Source: Chinchilla lanigera
Taxonomy: Eukaryota > Chordata > Mammalia > Rodentia > Chinchillidae
DNA length: 64,000 bases
Assembly (NCBI RefSeq): GCF_000276665.1
Contig: NW_004955465.1
Span: forward strand, 2,523,294-2,587,293
Direction: 5' to 3'
A model generated the notes under the pieces. The model did not search any database and was not told the DNA's origin. It worked only from the letters and a program-made list of their open reading frames with translations. Shown piece by piece: positions 51,130 through 63,085 of this stretch. The position numbers and the translations under genes were made by a program. Each line of letters opens with the position of its first letter. Positions within the stretch are counted from its first letter, which is position 1.

Positions 51130-51572
51130 GACCTAGTTTGCATCTAAAATGTTCCTCAAAGGCCCATGGATTGCAAAGCTCGATTCTCAGCTTGGTGCTA
51201 TTGGGGAAGCAGACTTCAAGAGTTGGGGCCTAGAAGGAGTTCTGAAGAGTTGGGTTTTGGAAGTTCTCCAAGGGGATTGTGGATCTTGGTGTATTTCTGT
51301 CTGTCTTCTGTTCCTGGCCATCATTTAAACAGGCTGTTTCTGCTACGATGATGTACTCTGCTAAAGGCAATGGAATCAATCAATTATGAACTGAAGCCTC
51401 CAAAAGTATGAATAAAAATAAACCTTTTTTTGTGGTGCTAGACATCAAACCCAGGGATTTGCATACATTAGTTAAGTGCTTTCCCACTGAGTGGCACCCC
51501 TAGCAACCTTTCTCGTTTTTAAATTTATTTAGCTTAGTTATTTGTTACAGTAGTGAAAATCTGACCAACACA
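51130..51572 (+). mobile_element. MaLR LTR, split by an old ID SINE
   Basis: 'cctcaaaggcccatggattgcaaagctcg', 'ggtgctattgggg', 'atgaactgaagcctccaaaagtatgaataaaaataaacc' and, after the SINE, 'tttgttacagtagtgaaaatctgaccaaca' are typical MLT1/MST text. Confidence 0.8.
51427..51504 (-). mobile_element. Old ID SINE inside the LTR
   Basis: Reverse-strand ID 'gtggtgctagacatcaaacccagggatttgcatac...aagtgctttcccactgag'. It interrupts the LTR between AACCTTT repeats. Confidence 0.82.
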
Positions 51573-51842
51573 TAAAGCATGTCAGGAGATTTTTATTATG
51601 ACTAGGTGTTGATGAAAACTAAATCCTATGCTTTAATTTTGGAGGGAACTCCTTCTTCCACATCTCCAACATACAATACCTATTCCTGGAAGCCATTTTT
51701 ACAGAGATGCAGCTAGCAAAAACCAACTTGACTTAGAAATGAAATCAAACCACATAAATACATCCAACTCAGATCAATGTGTCTTGAAATCTCAATGGCC
51801 CTTAATTAGATCCCCTAATTGTCCAATGTCTCTTTGATACCT

Positions 51843-51942
51843 CTTTTTTTTTTTGTTTCTTTTTTTCAGGTACCAGGAATCAAACTCACGAACCTGCACT
51901 TGCCAGGCAGGTGCTGTGCCGCTGAGCTAAATCCCCAGCCCC
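51843..51942 (-). mobile_element. ID SINE, GGTACC-type
   Basis: Minus strand, with an exact 13-base duplication CTCTTTGATACCT (51830-51842 and 51943-51955). Confidence 0.94.
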
Positions 51943-52200
51943 CTCTTTGATACCTTTTAAAGGAGCTATTCTGTAATAGAGAGGAAGTGAGAATGAAGAG
52001 ACCGAAAGTGATTAAATATTTGACTTTTGAAAGTTTTATGACAAGAGTAACATAAAACCTTGAAAAGGCCCTATCTCGATGAGGAACCCTGGAACTTAAA
52101 AGCTTCATATAAATCCTTTCTTATGACATTAAGGCAAATGAATAAAGAGCAATAATAATGAGTTAAGTTGGACAAGCATTATGAAAGATGGTAACTCGAG

Positions 52201-52313
52201 GGGCTGGGGATTTGCTCAGCGGCAAAGTGCCTGCCTGGCAAGGGCAAGGTCTTGAGTTCAATTCCTGGTACCGGAAGAAAAACAAAAACAAAAAAACCAA
52301 ACAATAAAAAAAA
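52201..52313 (+). mobile_element. ID SINE, GGTACC-type, with damaged A box
   Basis: Exact 13-base duplication ATGGTAACTCGAG (52188-52200 and 52314-52326). The A box reads TTTGCTCAGCGG where other copies have TTTAGCTCAGCGG, a one-base loss. Confidence 0.94.
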
Positions 52314-52523
52314 ATGGTAACTCGAGCATGCCATTTAAAATTAAAAGCCAAATAACAAGTGGGGAAAATTTTGACACATATGTATCAAATAACAATGCAA
52401 ATCAACAGTATTGAATTAGCTAACATGTTTCAGAAGAAAACATTATCAATTAAAAAATAGTTACTTTTTACAGATTTTTTGAAGTATCATTCTTTGCTCT
52501 TTTTCTCTACTTTAATTACAATC

Positions 52524-52832
52524 ATTCCTTGGTATCAACCAGAATTTGCCTTCAGCATCCCCTGTGGGTGTGCAGATCCTTGGGTGCTGAGGTCCCTAGT
52601 GTAAAATAGCATAGCGTTTTCATGTAACCTTCACGTGCTTTCCTGTAGACTTTAAACCATCACTAGATTATAATGGAAATGCTAGGTAAGTTGTTACTCT
52701 ACTGTATCATCTAGGGACTGATCACAATAAAAAGATTGAATCTATTCAGTGTGAATGCCATTTTTAATTTTTAAAAATTACTTTCAATCTGTGATTGGCT
52801 GAATGTGCAAGAACAGAGGACTGACTGTATAT
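52524..52832 (+). mobile_element. MER2/Tigger-like DNA transposon relic
   Basis: It starts 'attccttggtatcaaccag', has 'ccatcactagattataatgg' in the middle and ends 'aatctgtgattggctgaatgtgcaagaacagaggactgactgta', a diverged MER2-type element. Confidence 0.65.
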
Positions 52833-52839
52833 ATGTACG

Positions 52840-54880
52840 TAGGTGCATGAATGACATGCAGCTAATGATTTTCAAAGATCTTCTGGTATCACAAATGTTG
52901 AAAAATATTGAAAATTATCTAACTTTTACCAAATGCTGAGACACAGTTGCTTAAAACTTAAAATTACTTGAGAAGCTACTAATTTGCATTTTTCTTAAGT
53001 AACATTTGTAAAGCAACGGATACATGTTCTGCTATAATTGTTTGTTTTTGAGCCCATTGTTCAAAAATGATGTATGGAAAATGCTGAGTTTCCCACAAGT
53101 CAATTTGAAATACAGCCTACGGAATAGAGAACACCCATCAGAAGAGAACAGAAAGTTGACAAAGTCACAGAACATAGTGATAGAAAAAATATTTTTAGGG
53201 CATGCAGAAAAAGACTTTGACAGACATGAAACTGAAGCAAGAGGAGCTCAAAAGATATTACCACCTGCCACGCTCATCGCTGTGATAATCCAACCTGGGC
53301 CAAAAGATTTTTTTTCCTGACATTAGAAGGAAGGGTAGACCTCACCAAGACTTGTCCTATGGTATCTATGAGAAATATCTCATACCAAAATTAAAAGGCT
53401 AAACTTTGGGAAAATATTGGACAAGAGACAGCGCAAGTGGTAGCATGCAGATAACCCTTCCATCCTTCCATTCTCTCTCTCTGTCCACCTTTCATTGATA
53501 TTTAAGCTAGTCTTTCCTTTGTGTAAATCCTGGTCCCTCTCTTGTGTTTATCTTTTTACTACATTCTTTGGTCCTATATAAAACATATATGTGGAAATTT
53601 TAAAGGTTGGAGTATGTTTCTGAAATATTTCATTGTTTGCAATCTCTTCTGGTCTGAAGTGCTGAAAATATCACCTTACCTGCAAGTAGCTTAAATGCTC
53701 AAAGAAAAAATGTGCAGGTCAACTTTTTTCTCTATCCTATTAGCTCCATTCCATAAGTACATACTGACCTTCAAAACGGGTAGATTTTTTTCACGGTGTC
53801 TAGGGATACATAGAGCAGGTCCCCTTGGTTACTGTAGGTGATGGTCCTGGACAATAATCACAAAGTAGGTAATAAGAACCATAATGGAAATATCTGGTCA
53901 ATAATAAGACATCTCCTGTGAGGGAAGTGATGTCTCTTCCCAAAAGGCCACAGCTGAGCTTAGTGGAAAGAATAAGGTGTCGCACATCCCTAGGAGGGAG
54001 GAAGGAGTACAAGAGGTGGAAATGTCAAGAAGCACAGAGAAGTGAATGATTACAGTGTGCCCAAGGAGGGAGCAGGTGTGAAAAAAAGAAAAAAGAACAA
54101 GAAGCCAATTCAGGGCTAATTTCTCAGGCAACTGGGATGCTCATCTTCCTAAATTCTTCAGAAATTAGAGGCACTGGGAAGCTACTTTCAGAGAGACAAT
54201 AGAGCTAGAATACCATGCTTTGTTCTAGGGTAAAATGTCCTAAAGTGGCTTCTTCTATCTTGGGGGGAGGTAAAAGGGAGGGGGAGCAGGTCTTTCTAGA
54301 GCTTGCCTTTGCTTTCTAAATACAGTCCAGTCCCTCAACAAGTCCCTTCATGATATGAACCGAGAGTAGTAACTAGTTGCCATTTTTCCAGATTTGTTTT
54401 GGCACAGGAATCATCATTTTAAGAAATTCTTGGCAGAAACTAAAGTAAAACCCAGCTTTTATATTTGAATATGCTTATCTTCTGTGAAAACACCAAACTC
54501 AGAACTAATAGAGAGTAAGACTCTAGATTTTGAAAGTTGAAGCATTTGAATACTTCCGTCTTGCGAAGTGACTGAAACTGGAAAAGAGCCAGATAAGGCC
54601 ACCCTGTTCTTCCTTTCTGGAAGCCCAAAGGCAGTGGCTGAGCTCTCACAACTCACATACACCTGTGGAGGTGAGAGGCCTGTCACTGTGAAGACTCCCT
54701 GGCCTCAGAAGAGATGGGTGCTTGTGGTGGAAGTTGATGCTGAGAAAAGACCACCTTTTACGAATCTCTGGAGCTCGAAGGCCCAGGGGTATTAAAGATT
54801 CAACCAGTAATGGGTCCAGGAAAATATAACTGAGTAGAGAACTAAAGTGGTATATAGTTCCTTTAGCTCTGGTAGCAAAT
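52840..54880. other. Intergenic stretch, unassigned
   Basis: No gene seen. A 98-codon open frame at 53024-53320 has no recognisable motif and is probably chance. Confidence 0.4.
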
Positions 54881-54883
54881 CTA

Positions 54884-54926
54884 CTGTGGTCAGAGGAGCA
54901 ATAAATAGGTGATTCTCTGACCACAG
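54884..54926. repeat. Perfect 12-bp inverted repeat with RUNX-like cores
   Basis: CTGTGGTCAGAG (54884-54895) and its exact complement CTCTGACCACAG (54915-54926) are separated by 19 bases. Each arm carries a TGTGGT/ACCACA core. Confidence 0.85.
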
Positions 54927-55060
54927 GGGAGATGACAGATTGTGACAATGACACAGAAGTTAGAACAGCTATTTCATACTCTGAGGGTGAAAAGAGCCAC
55001 CTGCACTGAATACAGATATAGCACCCTTTGAGAATGGAGTGGTTCATGCACATGTGCATG

Positions 55061-55464
55061 TGTTGTGGTTTAGATCTCAAATATCCCCACAAAGTCTCAT
55101 GGGTCAGAGGTGGAGCTTTTGGAAGGTGATTGAACCTGGGGCTGTATATTCAATCAGTGGATTAGTCCATGATGAACCAGTAGCTGAAGCGCTAGGAGGT
55201 AGGGCCTGCTGGGAGGAGGTTATGTCACGGTGGGTGTGCCTTGAGAAGATCTCTCTCTCTCTTCCTCTCTCTGTTCTCTCTTTCTCTGCCTTCCACTACC
55301 CTGAGGTGAACAGCTTTCTTCCACCACACCCTTCCGTCATTTCTGCCTGGAGCCAGCCAACCATGAACTGAGACCGCTGAAATCGTGAGTCAAACCAAAC
55401 ATCTCCTCCTTTAAGTTGTTGGTGTCAGCCATTTTCCTCAGCATCAAAAAAGCTGACTGATATA
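55061..55464 (+). mobile_element. MaLR-type LTR (MST/MLT1-like)
   Basis: It starts TGTTGTGGTTTAGATCTC, has 'gtctcatgggtcagaggtggagc', 'ccctgaggtgaacagc', 'gaactgagaccgctgaaatcgtgagtcaaacc' and ends 'aaaaagctgactgatat'. Nearly full length. Confidence 0.85.
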
Positions 55465-55759
55465 GAAGGGATATGAACTTTTTTCCTGCTTTTATAAAAA
55501 TAAGCCAAGTGCAACAAAAATGCACATTAACATCAATTTGTAATAAGTCATTTTGAGGTCTCCTCTTGGAGCCACATATCCAACACCATCTTCCCTGTTC
55601 TTACAACTCACAAATGAAGTCATCCGCATCCTCTCAATCCTCATATCTTAAAAACCCTTCCCAATCCCATTTGAGCAAATGGGTCTACAGTCATACAGTG
55701 ACTTGGACCGGAAATCCAGGATGTTACAGTTGCATCTTTAATGAGCTGATCACCTTGTA

Positions 55760-56122
55760 TGCTATTGTTTGTAACTGGAATGTCCTGAAAATCCCATGTG
55801 CTAAGGGCTTTGTATTCACCTTGACACTATTGGCAGATGGCAGAGCCTCTAAGACATGGGGTTTAGTGAGAGAAAATGTGGCCATTGCAGACATGCTCTT
55901 GAAGGTGATATTGGGACCCAAGCCTCTTCTTGTCTCTCCTGCTTTCTGGTGGCTATAGAGCTGTTTCCTCTGTCACCAGCTCCCACCATAATGTGCTGCT
56001 TTGTAACAGGTCCCAAAGCTACAGGGCCAACCACTCATGCAGTGAAATTGTGACACCAACCTTTCTTCTTCTCAAAGTGATTTCTGTAAGGTATTTGTTA
56101 TAGAAACAGAAAACTGACATGA
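55760..56122 (+). mobile_element. MaLR-type LTR, older
   Basis: 'tgctattgtttgtaactggaatgtcctg' at the left, 'accataatgtgctgctttgtaacagg' in the middle and 'tttgttatagaaacagaaaactgacatga' at the right. Confidence 0.8.
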
Positions 56123-56124
56123 TA

Positions 56125-58930
56125 TACATATATATTTGAATATATAAATATATATATATATATTTCCCCAAAATGGTAATAAGACTTTTTCTCAGTGACT
56201 TTATTTGCTCTGATGGAGTAGACATGTTGATTTTTTATAGGAAGTAATAAAGGTATTTATGTGTATATATGTATTTTTTCATTGTTTTTGCACTAACCTG
56301 AGGAGTCTTGACTAATTTTCACCCTCTTATACATAGTGTTGTGTAATCACTGAAATGATTTGAAATGAAATCACATATTTGACAATGTGTTTGAAAAAAG
56401 CAATGAATTCACATCTTTACTATTTTCTATGTAATTATAAATATATATACTGTCTGGATTTATTGGTGATATTTTTATCTTTAATTGGTGCAAAATATCG
56501 ATACATTTACTCCATCGGAGTGTAATTTCACTGAGGAAGTGCTTTATTTCCATTTTGCATGTTATGCTCTACCTTGAACACAAAATAAGTGTTTTTGGGG
56601 CTTAAATAGCACTTTTATACCTTAGAAAGGTTTAATTATATACCATGTAGCTTATGGAACCATTCAAACATTTTCTCATTTTTTAAAAAATAAAGGTTAT
56701 AATTTTAAATGTTAATATGAAAAGATGAAAATCGTGGCCTAGATATGTGCTGGTTTGTCCTAGTGACCAACCCGAGTGAAAGTATTTCCAGGCATTAGGA
56801 CTCCGCTGCTATCCTGGCAGATATCTTCATTCACTGACGGGCAACACCTGAAGATGTCGTCCCAGCTGGCAGAAGGTGCTCTGTCTAGTTGGAATGTCCA
56901 GAGCATACACGTTCCCAAACACATCCATTCCAATAATTATAGCACTATACATAAGATGGAAAAGCTTACCTATAACTCCTCAGATCAGTATGCAGAGAGT
57001 TGTTTCTAGTTTTATTCATCAAATCTGATCACATCCTATAGCACCAAATTATAATTTTTATACTCAACAATCTTCTATTTTTAAAATAGATAAGACTGAC
57101 ACACCTAGAGATGGATAAGACTCTAGACAAATAGAATAAATAGTTCTGACTTAATTCCAATGGAAGCATTCCAAGCTAAGTTGAGGAATTCCCAGCTCTC
57201 TCCTTCCTCAAATCTTCTTTCCTTTTCTTATGGAAGGAAAGAGACAGTTATTTTGATTTAACCTTGTGATTGATCCCATCCCCCACACACTTTTTCTTCC
57301 ATTGTTGCCATGGCAGAATAAGAGTAAGGGAAATTTCTCCGTGTGATGATAATTTCCCAACCAATTTTGATTTCTTTTTGTAAAAACTTCATTGCTTAAA
57401 ATCATCCTCTATTTTACTTTTGTCATCTTTGCTATTGTCCACATTTCCTCTTTGAAAAGAACTTCCTTTGAGAAAGTGAAGACACTGATCTTCATTTTGG
57501 AACCACTTTATTTTCCTGCATTTGGTTTGAGTGGTTGCTTTTTATTTCTGAGTTCCTTCAGCCACACTTCTTGTCCCTAACATGGTTTGTCCACAGGACT
57601 CTTGGAACAGGGCAGCCTCCTCCCCATCGTGCTATGGAAAGTTTGTCTAGCATGTTTCTGTAGCGTGCACCATAGGCTACCGCTCATTAAAAGGAAATGT
57701 CCTATGGGGTATCCATTGGATTGTTTACAATTGATTAACTCCCACTTAATATGTTACACTAGAACTAGCTGCTTAGGACTGTGACAAAATAGTGTTTTCA
57801 TCATTTTCTGATGAGTTCAATGTGGTTATTTCTCTTTTGGATGAAGTGAAATGTTTCTTTCATAAAATTGATTTGTAACATGCATTTACTGTTTTGTTTT
57901 CTCTTGAATGCTTCATTTATCTCAATAGTGGTGTAAATGGGAAATACATGGAAACCCATTGTACAACCACTTATGGTGCTCTGAGGTTAAGGCTTGGTAC
58001 TAGTAAACAGAGACACGCAGGTGGCCCCCTCAGAAACGAGGGAAATGGTTTGCCTTTTAGATTTGCTCAGCTTGCATTTCCTTTATTCTGCAAGGAGTCA
58101 ACAATGACATGTATACTTCAGTTCCAATTGAATTTATGCTGATTGTTTTCTAAAATGACTCAGAATCTGTTCTATTTATGGGGGGCTGCTGAACAAAGCT
58201 GGCAAGTTCCTTTAGAATTCCTGTACTTCCGTGTTATGGTAAATTAGGTGTTCAGCTGAGAGTCCTATTTGCCCCAATGTCTTCTATCAAGATGGTGTAT
58301 CCCTTGATACTGCCACAGACGTCTGGTCTGAGGATGCAAATCAGTTGAGAACAACGAACTGAGAAGTTGCTGGCATTGCAATTCCCCTTTATTTGTTCAC
58401 TGTCTTAGTTTGGGCTCCCTGGTAGACAGAGAACTTAGGAAAGTAGTTTACTGACTCATCTCAGGGAGTACAGATGAGGACATGGGCGCAAGGAGGATGG
58501 CAGTAAGGAAAGAATGCAAAAGGAAGAGTAATACCCAGGCTAGGAGGGACATTTTCCCTCTACTCCCACCTAGGAGATGTTACATCCTCAGTATTCCCAG
58601 CTGCCTGGCAAGCTGGTGTAGAAGCTGATATGGTTTGGGCCCCGGGAAAGTCTCAGGCAGAGCATATAAGAGACAAGCCATCAGGTGTTCAGGAACTGTC
58701 TGCTGCAGATGCAGGTGAGCTTCAAGGCAGGAGGATACAAAGAGTCTGAAGGGGTAATTATGGAATGGGGAGCTACAGTAACTGTATCATGCTCCCTTGA
58801 AGAAATCTGGGTCAGCCTGGTAAGTTCTTAGGATGTCTGCTTTGGAGAGATTGCAAAATGGGGGCTAGCTTTGCCAGAGTTCTCATCTGAGAAATGTCTG
58901 TCCAGCTTGGAAGAGAACCCCAGGCTATTG
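56125..58930. other. Intergenic stretch, unassigned
   Basis: AT-rich with TA/ATATAT runs near 56140-56165 and 56440. No gene seen. 58400-58850 is less AT-rich and could be an old unassigned LTR. Confidence 0.4.
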
Positions 58931-59039
58931 CAGACATTGGTGGACCACACCAGTGAACAAGAGCAGAGACTCAGGAGTTTGAATGCCTAGGTAAGAAAGC
59001 CAACTTTAACACTTTAACACTGGTGGAACATTGGCCCCG

Positions 59040-59594
59040 TGTCTTACTTTTCTTGTTGCTGAGACAAAATACTCAACATGCAAAGCTAAAGAGGGAAAGG
59101 TTTATTTAGCTCACAGTTTGTAGTGATTTCAGTNNNNNNNNNNNNNNNNNNNNNNNNNNNNNNNNNNNNNNNNNNNNNNNNNNNNNNNNNNNNNNNNNNN
59201 NNNNNNNNNNNNNNNNNNNNNNNNNNNNNNNNNNNNNNNNNNNNNNNNNNNNNNNNNNNNNNNNNNNNNNNNNNNNNNNNNNNNNNNNNNNNNNNNNNNN
59301 NNNNNNNNNNNNNNNNNNNNNNNNNNNNNNNNNNNNNNNNNNNNNNNNNNNNNNNNNNNNNNNNNNNNNNNNNNNNNNNNNNNNNNNNNNNNNNNNNNNN
59401 NNNNNNNNNNNNNNNNNNNNNNNNNNNNNNNNNNNNNNNNNNNNNNNNNNNNNNNNNNNNNNNNNNNNNNNNNNNNNNNNNNNNNNNNNNNNNNNNNNNN
59501 NNNNNNNNNNNNNNNNNNNNNNNNNNNNAGCTACCTTTGAAAAAACTATGATTGCATGAGGCTTTGGGGGAACATCTAGACATAAACCGTAACA
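59040..59594 (-). mobile_element. MaLR-type LTR containing an assembly gap
   Basis: The left end 'cttgttgctgagacaaaatactcaacatg...gctcacagtttgtagtgatttcagt' and right end 'ggggaacatctagacataaaccgtaaca' are the two ends of one minus-strand LTR. Confidence 0.78.
59134..59528. other. Assembly gap (395 N)
   Basis: Run of N. Both flanks belong to the same LTR, so the missing sequence is mostly LTR interior. Confidence 0.99.
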
Positions 59595-60692
59595 GCCAGT
59601 TACTCAACTTCTCCCTGATCTTTGGTCCTCATGTGTAAACTGCAGATCACTGTATCTTCCTCTCCTAGCTGTGTCACCAAGGTCCAAGCCCAGTTGTTCC
59701 TATCTTGTAGAACTTTTTCCTAAATGGTCATTCAACTCTTTGAAACAACTGTTAGTCAAATGTATGAAAGACTGATACCTGCATGAGATTTCCACTTTAA
59801 AAACTTGTCTGGAGTTCAGATCCCAATTTCCAATGCCAAAGTCAAAACATTAATTAGAAGACTATTTATATACATGGAATTAAAATAGAGTGATTTAATC
59901 TAAAGAGAAACTCCCATGAAACAAGACAAAGTCACCCTCTTCTTCCAGTGACTAATACCTCTCTGGTGATCAGGTATCTGGCTTCAGCTGTAGTATTAGA
60001 TTAATGGTAATAAATTTTTGTCCCCTGCTATAACATCTCTTCTTCACATTCTAGTCAGACTATCTTTGCCTTTAACACATTTGCCCAGATGGGGCATATT
60101 GATTAAGTGCCAGTTTTTTTAGCTACAATCATATTGCTTTTCTGCTTTCTTTAGATGACTCCAAGACAGGCTTTTTGAGCTTGGATCTTGCCCAAACTCT
60201 CCAGCCGTGTATTTACTGGAAATCTCTTGGCCTCTTTCTGCTGATCCCATCTGAGCCAACTGGTCTACTTCCACTTAAGATGAGAACAATTCCTGTGAAT
60301 GCCTCACTTAAAGATCATTAGACCGTTTCATACCATTCTTCAAGTTTGTATAGGATTTACCCCAGAGTAATAACAGTTAGGAACTTGGCTTAGGCATGAA
60401 ATAAAAGAACTGTTAGGGTGCTTATGACATATTTGAAACTGAGCACATTTCTTGAAGAATAGCAATCATCCAGTAAGCTGAAATGTCTTGATTGTGGCTA
60501 CCATATTCACAGAGCTCATAAATCCCAGCCCACCATTATTATTTCCTTATAATGTGTTCCCACTACACCATGGTCAATGCCATTGGTATTAATATCTATA
60601 AAATAAGGAAAGGAGTCTAATTAAAAACTGAAGTAATAGTTCCAGAGCTACTGCATATTTTTAAGGCTTTCTTTCTATAAATCTGAGCCTTG

Positions 60693-60812
60693 GAGATGGG
60701 TGTGGTGGCACACACCTGTAATTCCAGCACTGGGGAGGCTGAGGCAGGGGGCTTGTGAGTTCCAGAGCAGCTTGCATGTATAGTGAGACCTTGTGCTAAA
60801 ACGAAGAAAAAG
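60693..60812 (+). mobile_element. B1 SINE with purine-rich tail
   Basis: 'gatgggtgtggtggcacacacctgtaattccagcac', 'gaggctgaggcagg', then a GAAGAA-rich tail to about 60860. Confidence 0.88.
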
Positions 60813-61421
60813 AAGAAGGAGGAGAAGAAGCTGGGAGAGGAAAAGGAAGAGGAGAAAAACAAGGAGCTTTGGCTAGTCCCAACCTCCTCCCCACTTCCAA
60901 ACCAACAGGAACCCAGGCTTCTGGATCTAGACTGGGGATCAGAGCTCAAGGAACATCAGCTTGGCCTTGAGGTTGGAAAAGTGGGGTGAGGTTTTTTTGA
61001 GCAAACAATTAGACTGGTTCTTGTGTGCCAACTGGTCACTCAAGGACAAACAACAAGTAGCAATTCCATGTGAAAGCCAAAGCCAGACACGTAAAATGCC
61101 CTTTGCAGTTCCCAGTCAGAGGAGGGCAAGTGGTAACCAAGAAAACAAGACCACAGGGACTGAGGGTTTAGAGTACAGGGGAGAAGGTGGAGCCTGGCCC
61201 TTCCAGGGCTGCAGGCATGTTCTCTCGCAACTTTCTCTAAGTTACCTACTTTGTCTAGGCAAGGTTCTAGGGCCCAGTTGCCAAGCACCCACCACTAGCA
61301 ATCAGTGCCATCTGTACTAGTTTTCTATTGCTGTGTGATTGAGGAACACAAATGTGGAAACTTGCGATAATAAACCTGTTTATTAGTTTACAGTTTTTTA
61401 GGTAAAAAATATGGCAGGACA

Positions 61422-62226
61422 CTGTTGGTGGGAGTGTAGACTGGTGCAACCACTGTGGGAATCAGTATGGAAATTCCTCAAGAAACTAGGACCAGAGATT
61501 CCATTTGACTTATCTATTTCTCTTCTTGGTATCTTCCCCCCAAAATTAAAATCATCATACCACAGTGATATATGCACACCCATGTTTATAGCAGCATAAT
61601 TTATAATAGCTAAATATTGGAAACAGCTCAAATATCCATCAACTGATGAACAGCTAAAGAAGATTTTTTATACAATGGAGTAATGCTTTGCCATAAAGAA
61701 GGATAAGCTTGAGAGATTTCTAGTTAAATGGATGCACTTTGAGGACACGTTCTTAAGTGAAATAAACCTGACACACATATAAACACTGTGTTGTTTCTCT
61801 GGTGTGAGAAGTCAAAAATGTAAATAAGGACAAAATGTGTAATAGATATTGTGAAATAGGATGAAAATGTCCAAATAGGAAGGGAACTAAGGATGGGGCA
61901 AGGGGAAAGGAAGAAAGGGAAAAAATAATGAGAAAGGAAGGAAAAAAACAGAAACAAAACTTTTGTATATAAGGAGGGGAAGGGGAATTGAAAAGAAGGT
62001 GGTGGAGTGGGAAAAGAAGAATCAGGTTGGGCTAGGGATATAGCTCAGTGGCACAAGCACCTGCCTGGCAAGTGCAAGGTCCTGAGTTCAATTCCCAGTA
62101 CCAAAAAAAAAAAAAAGAACAAAACAAAACAAGAAGAATCAGGTTGTGTCATGTACAGGTACAAATTCCCTATGATGAATGTGATCATTGTGTATATCTA
62201 CAATGTACCAATAAAGATAATTAATT
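61422..62226 (+). mobile_element. 5'-truncated L1 with target duplication
   Basis: 805 bases of L1 ORF2 end and 3' UTR ('ctgttggtgggagtgtagactggtgcaaccactgtgggaatcagtatgg'). Flanked by 17-base repeats AAAAATATGGCA(G/A)GACA at 61405-61421 and 62227-62243 with one mismatch. It contains an ID SINE. Confidence 0.9.
62030..62129 (+). mobile_element. ID SINE, AGTACC-type, nested in the L1
   Basis: Exact 16-base duplication AAGAAGAATCAGGTTG (62014-62029 and 62130-62145). It ends CCCAGTACC plus an A tail. Confidence 0.95.
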
Positions 62227-62754
62227 AAAAATATGGCAAGACATAACTGGTTCTCTACTCAGAGCTTCATAGGCTGTGATCAAGATGTCAACCAGATGGC
62301 GTTCTCATTTGGAGGCTTTGGGGATATGTTCCCTCATGGTCCTCATTGCTGACAGAAGTCAGTTTCTGAAAGTTGTGCAACTCAGGTCATATTTTCTTGC
62401 TGACTGTCACCAAGGGGTCACAGGCAGCTCTTAGGGCTGCTCACATTTCTGTGTATGGCTTCCCACCTTTAAGCTAGCAATAGCCTGTCAATGGAATCCT
62501 TCTTGTGTGGCAAATCTCTGCCTTCCTCTTCTGAGTTCAGCTGAAGAAACTCTGTTTCTAAAGAGCTTATGTGACTAGCTCCACTCCATTGGATAGTCTA
62601 CCTTTCAAAAGTCAATTGTGCCTTGTAGTAGAACATGACCACAGGGGTAAATCCCAGCACACTTAAAGTTCTATGTGTACACAAGATGTACAGGAGAGAT
62701 AGGATCAGGCAATTGGGGGGCATTTTAGAACTCTGCCCATTACAGTTATCATAT

Positions 62755-63085
62755 GATTTATTTCATCAATAAGATGAAATTTAGATCTAAAATACCTCCC
62801 CAAAGCCTCTGGTCTTCAGAAGTGGAGCTTCCAGGAGCTGATTGGTTCATGAGGGCTCTAATTTAATCAGTGAATCAATCCATTGATGAAATCATACTTT
62901 GATGGCAACTTAGGAGGGAAAGCCTAGTTGAAGGGCATGGGGCATAGGAGCACACCCTGGGAACTATACCTGGCTCTTTCCCCTTTCTCTTTGACTCATT
63001 CCCTTCCTCCCTGCACACCATGAGGTGGACAGTTTTCCTCTACTGCGGCCTTCTGCCATGATGTTTCTGGCTTTGAGCCAGTAAT
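62755..63085 (+). mobile_element. MaLR-type LTR, 3' truncated
   Basis: 'atttagatctaaaatacctccccaaagcctctgg', 'gaagtggagcttccaggagctgattgg', 'caccatgaggtggacagttttcc' match the MST/MLT1 pattern. Confidence 0.8.

Larger units (their letters stand above)
58940..59690 (+). mobile_element. MIR SINE split by an LTR
   Basis: The left part (58940-59039, 'aggagtttgaatgcctagg') and right part (59595-59690, 'gttactcaacttctccctgatc...cctcatgtgtaaactgcag') read as one forward MIR once the LTR between them is removed. Confidence 0.6.
61314..62746 (-). mobile_element. Old MLT1-like LTR interrupted by an L1
   Basis: The left piece (61314-61421, 'actagttttctattgctgtgtgattg') and right piece (62244-62746, ending 'gaactctgcccattacagtta') flank the L1 and read as one diverged minus-strand LTR-like element. 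The family assignment is tentative. Confidence 0.55.

Noticed and set aside
53024..53320. 98-codon plus-strand ORF
   Set aside because: No motif, no start context, no flanking gene structure; compatible with chance.
60783..60989. Lys/Glu-rich ORF
   Set aside because: It is the GAAGAA tail of a B1 SINE.
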